Part shown: one piece after another, positions 30,659 to 36,287 of the stretch | How positions within the stretch are numbered: the stretch's first letter is position 1 | Layout: each line of letters begins with the position of its first letter | Assembly: GCA_008704415.1 (NCBI GenBank) | Contig: VXIS01000413.1 | Coordinates: 1-36,287, forward strand | Direction of reading: 5' to 3' | Source: Sphaerosporella brunnea | Lineage: Eukaryota; Ascomycota; Pezizomycetes; Pezizales; Pyronemataceae | Length of the DNA: 36,287 bases | Notes under the pieces: generated by a model | The model's database searches: none | What the model was told of the DNA's origin: nothing | The model's input: only the letters and a program-made list of their open reading frames with translations | Program-made: the position numbers and the translations under genes

Positions 30659-32886
30659 GTAGTGCGACAGCAGCCATGATATGAGTATAGTGTGTTCGTG
30701 GACCGCTTCTTCATGGAGATAAATTTCGAGGAACTTGCCGGCGGCGGCCCATGTAATCAAACCAGCAGTCATCATCGAACATGAAACGCTCATACGGCGT
30801 CATCGCGAACATATTTGGGATATCGCTGGATCTGCATAGTTGCAGGATCGGTGGGGGTACGCTACATCTTATCCCAAAGTATGCATGCATAGGTGTGTCG
30901 CAAGGAGCGCTGTAACCTGCCTTTCGATTTTAACGAGTGAATTCCCAGGAGAACTCGCGGTCGCAACCTTTGTCCAGGAACATCCTCCCACTAATCTGAT
31001 GCTCGAATGCCTTTCGCGAAGAGCCAGTGAAAATTGGCAGTGTCGGTTGTAGGTATTTTGTAGGTATTTGACTCCTCGGAATTCCACTTGCGGACCTGGT
31101 CCGCAATATGTAGGCGGCGGAGGGGTGTGACACCGTGTGAGGGATCGTGATTCACCGGGGCGTCGATCATCGGGGGTTGTCCCACACAACAAAGAGGATT
31201 AGCGTAAGCTTACGTCAAGTCTTACGTCAAGTCTTACGTCAAGTCTTCCGTCAAAATTCACAGAGATGAGTTGCAACCTGGAGCAAAGGTCTACGTTCCA
31301 GACGGGGAAGTCGGAAAGTACGAACAGAGGGGTCTATTCTTCAGACCTCCAGACGTCCAAAAATCTGGATCGCGCAAGGTGGTTGGGGCGGCGGTCGCTC
31401 CGCACAGCAATACATAAAATCAACTTCCAACTGCTGCGGGAAGCGTTGCAATACCCATCAAATTTAGCGTGCGCTCACGAAGCCTGTCGTTTCCGGTGTA
31501 GAGATTAGAGATTAGATTAAACTCGGGTAGTTTTAGGCGGGCATTGCAGACCTTTGCTCTCGCAACTTGCCTGCAGAGCCAGCCCTGTGTCGAGCCGAGA
31601 CGGACATCACCGCGGAGCAGTTCGATGCTCGCGGCCATCATTCAGAGCCAAAAAAGGCACCTGCGGCAAGTGGCTGAAACTTACTCGAAGGGGAAATCAT
31701 TGGGGTCCAAATCACCAGATCGAGAAAGTCCCGCGAGATCTCGCCCAACGGCATCTTGTGGTTTCGAATGCCGGCCACGAGTATGCAGCATCGTGATCGC
31801 CGACTGAAGCGAAACGCTCTGCGTTGCCTTTGTGCGGCTTCGTTGTTGTTTGCCCGGCTCCGACACGTACCAGCCAGCCAGCCGGCCATCTGCGACGCGG
31901 GCAACTCCGAGTTCCATCTTCCGTGATGGCCACCCCTCCTGCAGCCCTAGCCAGCCGGGCGCAGTGCTGCATGCTCCGCGCGGTACTCGATGTACGCACG
32001 GCGTTTTGCTTTTCTGCATGGCCGGCCATCTGCGAACCTCAACGACCCTCAAAAACCCGCCCACCCGCTTCGGCACGTAACGCGGCTTATCGATCCTGTC
32101 CAGTCCATCCATCCATTCCTTTGCATGTGCAGCCTCCGCACGCTGCTGCTGCTGCTGCTGCTGCCTCTCCAGGGCTGTGAAAGATATATGCATCGTCTAC
32201 ACATACGACCTGCAGAAGCTGCAACAGACATGACGTTGTCAATCGCCTATCTACGAGCATTGCAGGCGAGAGCGAACTCCGGCTGGAAGTTGAGGCGGGC
32301 AAAGCCGAAATCAACGTCGCTTCGAGATGTGTAACTATCATCATCCTATGTGTGCGGAGAACTCAGTGGCCGTGGCTGGTCAATCAGCACTTTCGCCGAG
32401 TTACTTGGATCCGGATAGGCCCTCGACGGCAGAATAATAATAATAATAATAATAACAATAACAACAACAACAATAACAAAGAAGGGTCTCTCGGGATGCC
32501 GTTGCAAGATGTTTGTTTGCTAGAGCCACTTGGAGCGGCTGTTCCTTGGTTACCAGTACCTACATGTACTTTTATCATAAGACCCCGACGACCGCCCACT
32601 GCAATTCAGCTCGCTCGACAACATCCTCCTCAACTCTTTGCAATTATAAGTCCCAAAGATATCATTACACACAATATTGGGTCGCTCCCCCGTCACCAGC
32701 CGCGTTACGCAGCCTGTCCGAATAACCGTACCGTGACTTTCGATCATATCTAGAAGCACCGCCATATATACTTCAACGGACCCCGCCATTCAGCACCTCG
32801 TTTATTACCGTCCCACGCAGTCTTACATCAAGCAACATCCAGCCTTATCCACACCTCTTCCCAGTCGAAGCAACAGACAACACATC
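30659..32886. other. 2.2-kb gene-poor spacer with microsatellites
   Basis: No recognisable gene. Contents are a four-unit 12-bp tandem repeat (31209-31256), a (GCT)7 tract at 32142-32163, and an AAT/AAC repeat at about 32434-32480. A minus-strand frame at 31681-32193 contains a Gln run from the GCT tract but no domain. The last few hundred bases are the promoter region of the oxygenase. Confidence 0.5.
31209..31256 (+). repeat. Tandem CRE/ATF-like sites, four 12-bp units
   Basis: Four consecutive 12-bp units. The first three contain TTACGTCA (31210, 31222, 31234) and the fourth TTCCGTCA (31246). TTACGTCA is one base from the bZIP CRE site TGACGTCA. The array is preceded by the palindrome CGTAAGCTTACG (31203-31214). 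No recognised gene starts within 1.6 kb, so this may be either a regulatory array or a minisatellite. Confidence 0.7.
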
Positions 32887-34050
32887 ATGGCACCAGCGTT
32901 GATCACACCGATGAACATCCCATCGGAAACCAAATCATCAATCAAGTCCAGGACGATTCCAAAGATCTCATTACACAATTTCTCTGAGCGGAAGGAGGAG
33001 ATTGGAAAGCAGATTATCAACGCCGCTGAGAATGTCGGCTTCTTCGCTTTGGTGAACCAAGAGTCTCCATCTCCTGTTGAGATCGAAGAGATATTTGAAA
33101 TATCGTCAGTTTCCTGCTGTTGCTGCTGATGCCTTACAATTCCCAATCTGACTGAAGCTTGCTAGACGGAAGTTCTTTTCCTTGCCGAAAGAGGTGAAAG
33201 CGAAGACCCCCTTGATCAAGACCGAGAACGCAGGGTGGGAGCATAAATCACAAATTCGTCCATCCACCGGTACTCCCGACCAAAAGGAATCCTTACAGCT
33301 CCAGTCCCACCGACGGCATGACTATTCGTGGCCTGATGATGATGCTCTCTCTCCGGAAGAGAAGGACAAAATGCAGGCGTTCATGCGCAGCTCACACAAG
33401 CTTTCCATGGAGATCCTTTCCTTCTTTGCCGTAGCCTTAGGGTTCCCCGAGGACTACTTCCGCCGTGCCCACCAGGTCGACTTGCCCGATGCTCAGAACA
33501 CCCTTCGGCTCCTCCATTACCACAACATCGAAGGCACCGAATACCCCTCGACCTACTGGCGGGCCGGTGCGCATTCGGATTTCGATTGCCTCACGCTACT
33601 GTACCAACGAACCGGTGAGGACGGTCTGGAAGTTTGCCCCGGACGGGAGGCACACACAAGTTTTGCGCAGGGCGATAGCTGGACGCCAGTGGAGCCCATA
33701 ACCGGAGAAATAGTTTGCAATATCGGAGATATGATGATGGCGTGGAGCGACGATCGGTTCAAGAGCTTGTTCCATCGGGTGCGGTGTCCGAAAGTTGGCG
33801 AGAACCAGAAAGCGAGATACAGCATAGCGTATATTGCACCCATCTTTCCGGTAGTGCTTTGTAAGCTGATCATGGCGGGGGCAGGTATTTCAACCAAGCG
33901 AATAAGAACATCATGGTAACCGGGCCGAAAGGCAAGTACCCCCGGATGACGGCGCACCAGTATATCCTAGATGCGGTGGCGAGGAACTTCCGGCAACTGG
34001 AGTCTTCTGGAGAGATGGCCAAGATGAATTCAGCGCAACGAGCTGCGTAG
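32887..34050 (+). CDS. 2-oxoglutarate/Fe(II) oxygenase, isopenicillin-N-synthase-like
   Basis: A DIOX_N plus 2OG-FeII_Oxy protein of 348 aa. Exons are 32887-33104, 33166-33828 and 33885-34050, with introns of 61 bp (GTCAGT/CTAG) and 56 bp (GTATAT/GCAG). The N-terminal half has the usual IPKISLHNF...VGFFALVNQ and RKFFSLPKEVK. The catalytic core shows His209-x-Asp211 (AGAHSDFDCLTLLYQ), His276 (LFHRV) and the 2-oxoglutarate-binding Arg290-x-Ser292 (ARYSIAYFNQ), so iron and co-substrate sites are complete. The substrate cannot be told; fungal relatives include tailoring enzymes and poorly known oxidases. No other biosynthetic gene lies nearby. The start was chosen as the only ATG before the conserved block. 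The second join was fixed by SIAYFNQANKN. Confidence 0.92.
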
Positions 34051-34654
34051 TCGCGATTTTTAGCAATCATGATTCCTGAGAGTGGCGCATTGGGGGGTTG
34101 GGAACTTCGAGCCGTTCGGCCACCGCACCACCACCGTACCACCACCGCTGGGTAGGCCTTCACTGCTATCAATTCTTTATAACTGTTTTTCATGGGTGGC
34201 TATTATTTCATTTACTTATCTCATATGCCCGATCAGGATGGGGGTTCCTCTTTCATATACGTACTTTGAGGTCATGGCTTTTTATTTTGGGTACTTACGG
34301 TACTTAGGATACTCATCTAGGTACATAGTATGTGTTACGTTATCTTTCGTGGAATTGACCAATTGTAAATGATCTGTCCAAGTGAAAGGGACCTCGCGTC
34401 CCACATCCATGATCCCGCTAAGATTAACCACCCGTACCCGCTGAGGACCCTGACAGCTATACCGTTGTACCTTGGGAGCTACCGCAAGGACCTCCCCAAG
34501 GTGTCCACAAAATTTTCGGCGCCGTCTACCACGGCCATGAGGCGGTTCTAGAAGCTGTATAATCCCATTAATAAAGGGATAGATGTCCGTACTTCCAGTG
34601 TCTGTCTCTCGAGAAATTCTCGCCCCCCCCCCCCCCCCCAAAATTGTACTGGCA
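34051..34654. other. Spacer with C17 homopolymer
   Basis: 604 bp. A/T-rich with TAGGTAC-like fragments near 34270-34330, then 17 C at 34623-34639 immediately before the next gene. No gene was recognised. Confidence 0.45.
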
Positions 34655-35155
34655 ATGCATAACAAACCGCAACCCTCCAACGTAGACATACAGCTATGCA
34701 CGCCTCCGTGCCTTCACGCCCCCAGCGGACTGCTAGATACCATCCTCCTCGACGTACTCCTCCTCCTCCCGTACGACGACCTCCTCGCCGCCCGCGCCGT
34801 AAACCGCCATTGGCACACCTTCATCACCACCCGCCGTTTGCTCCGCGCACGGTGTTTCCTTTCCCCCCCGGCCAAGGGGCTCCCGTTCGATGGGGCTTGG
34901 GAGTTACATCCAGTCCTCGGGAAGATGGAGTATTGGGGGTATCGATTGCACGTGTCTGGCCCGCCGCCGGAGCCGGTGGAGGGGAGGGTCACGTTTCGCG
35001 GGAGAGGGTTGGGAGGTGAATATGTGGCGCAACTGATGGCTTCGAGGCCTGCGGTGGGGACGATAGGGGTCTGGGTCGCGGGGGGTATCCATTGGATGGT
35101 TTGTGAGGAGGGCGTGTCTGTTTGGGGTCTGATGAGGGGGTTTGATGAGGTGTAA
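34655..35155 (+). CDS. Small F-box-like protein (hypothetical)
   Basis: 166 aa from ATG 34655. Residues 26-64 (LLDTILLDVLLLLPYDDLL then AVNRHWHTFI) match the F-box pattern, the Skp1-binding part of SCF ubiquitin ligases; the remaining 100 residues have no recognised repeat. An in-frame ATG at 34583 would add 24 residues, including a Pro run read from the C17 tract; the shorter form was preferred because that tract looks like 5' UTR. The sequence at the stop, GAG GT|GTAAGT, is also a good 5' splice site, so the real gene may continue beyond 35155 in a further exon. Substrate unknown. Confidence 0.55.
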   Translation: MHNKPQPSNVDIQLCTPPCLHAPSGLLDTILLDVLLLLPYDDLLAARAVNRHWHTFITTRRLLRARCFLSPPAKGLPFDGAWELHPVLGKMEYWGYRLHVSGPPPEPVEGRVTFRGRGLGGEYVAQLMASRPAVGTIGVWVAGGIHWMVCEEGVSVWGLMRGFDEV

Positions 35156-36287
35156 GTCTAGTTCTCAACCCTCTCCCTGGAGTGAAGAACCGCCCCTCCA
35201 CCCTCCCCATGCACTTCGTTCGGCCCATGCAACCACCTACATTCGCCGTCACCGTCAGCTAGAATCAATGCACAGACACCATACACCTGGGGTTGTGCCG
35301 CAGAGCGAGGGGATCGGCAGCACAATTATTCTAGAGGCAACTGCGAAGGTCAGAGTTGAGTTGTCTAGCCGGGATAGCAAGCAGATGAACGCATAGACCA
35401 GCCTGAATATATTGGAATGCTCGTGCAGCACAAGGCAGCCAATCTCGCCAAGGGTCCATGAAGAGCCTAACAACGTCGCGGGCCCCTGACATGAGCGCTT
35501 TCCCTCATAATTACCAGTGCAACTTGCGTAAGATCGATGATTAAGAGCTTGTGGGACGTGTACGACAATATTTCCCTGGTCTGCATTTATTGCAGACAGG
35601 CTCTATTTGCACCATGACAATTGTCAACACCAACGGGAATCTTTAGTCAAGTACCAATGGGTGGTAGAGGCGAGACATCAAAAGGACGTAAGGTCAGATA
35701 TGCATCGGAGTGTTATATGATACACTACAGCCGAATACTTTTATCGCAGAGTGCGTGAGAAACCGAGGCGGCTGGTAGTAGGACGGTGGCTCAGCTCGCG
35801 AGGGTGCGTGCCGCGTTTGATCAAGTGTATTTGGAGTTGGACCGAATCGACGTCGTAGGTGCATACACGGTTGGTTATCTATTGGATGTGAACGGCGTTT
35901 GGGATGGGAGCGCATATCCCGGTGTAGAAATGGGCCTGCTCTATAGAATGTTAGCAATTGGTGGTCTTTGCTTAGATCTTGGTAGATCGTGATATACATA
36001 CTGCCGTACCGTAGGACACAGTGACCGGAGCGAGTGAACGCTACGTATGAAGCGGCCTTCGAAGACACATGCAGAAATAGCAGCTAGTAAGGGGATTCAT
36101 AGAGAGCGTCCTAAATACATCACGTGGCAGACTGTTCGCTAAGCTTAGCCATGGCAGACATTACTGTGTCACGGCGAATTAGCGGGCACAGCCGCGATAT
36201 TTTATAGTGCTGGTCATGCTACACCACGCCTACTTCTACAAAAAATTTTTCGCACAGACAGGGCATTTCGCATAGTGGGCTCTGTAA
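35156..36287. other. Right-end sequence, nothing recognised
   Basis: 1,132 bp up to the window edge. Open frames of 60-124 aa occur on both strands but none shows a domain, a signal peptide or a convincing exon chain. If the F-box gene is spliced, its next exon could begin here. Confidence 0.4.

Noticed and set aside
31681..32193. Minus-strand 170-aa frame with a Gln run
   Set aside because: The Gln run comes from the GCT tract, there is no domain, and overlapping frames on both strands are equally long.
35694..36068. 124-aa minus-strand frame at the right end
   Set aside because: No domain, unlikely composition, and equally long frames on the opposite strand.
1..36287. tRNA genes or CRISPR-like arrays
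   Set aside because: Scanning for box-B-like GGTTCGANNCC and for regularly spaced repeats gave only matches inside genes or MITEs; no cloverleaf was supported.
29535..36287. Secondary-metabolite gene cluster around the oxygenase
   Set aside because: No synthase, cytochrome P450, transporter or Zn-cluster regulator could be recognised.

Overview
The window is nuclear DNA of a filamentous ascomycete (Pezizomycotina). The evidence is a set of single-copy eukaryotic housekeeping genes interrupted by many short introns, mostly 47-81 bp with GT...AG ends and CTAAY/CTGAY-like branch points, whose proteins resemble filamentous-ascomycete versions. The species cannot be named from the sequence alone. 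No tRNA, rRNA, CRISPR or organelle sequence was seen.

Layout. 1-860: the 3' edge of a Ty3/Gypsy-like LTR element, followed by a 219-bp fold-back MITE. 1179-7865 (-): brr2, the U5 snRNP helicase. 8603-9728 (+): dst1 (TFIIS), divergent from brr2. 10565-15612 (+): a GBF1/Gea-type Arf guanine nucleotide exchange factor with seven exons. 16638-17327 (-): a small RING-finger protein with a 30-bp minisatellite. 18170-18831 (-): an RNase T2 gene broken by several frame changes. 20118-23910 (+): the cohesin subunit Scc3/STAG. 24560-24962: two adjacent inverted-repeat elements. 25541-27079 (-): adenylosuccinate synthase. 27502-29534 (-): Rab escort protein (Mrs6/REP), whose 314-bp intron holds an 8-bp microsatellite. 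29535-32886: 3.3 kb without a recognised gene, carrying two MITEs 18 bp apart and a tandem array of CRE-like sites. 32887-34050 (+): a 2-oxoglutarate/Fe(II) oxygenase. 34655-35155 (+): a small F-box-like protein. 35156-36287: nothing recognised.

How the genes fit together. The left 29.5 kb is a core region: splicing (Brr2), transcript elongation (TFIIS), Golgi traffic (Gea/Arf and REP/Rab), chromosome cohesion (Scc3) and purine synthesis (ADSS). These do not form one pathway and do not look like an operon or metabolic cluster. The right end and the spacers look like accessory sequence: MITEs, microsatellites, a lone oxygenase, an F-box fragment and a decaying secreted RNase. The most distinctive points are four TA-flanked fold-back elements, two of which share one terminal motif; the RNase T2 decay; two stop-free, frame-preserving introns (brr2, scc3); and an ArfGEF Sec7 loop without the usual catalytic glutamate. 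I did not find a clearly new multi-gene system.
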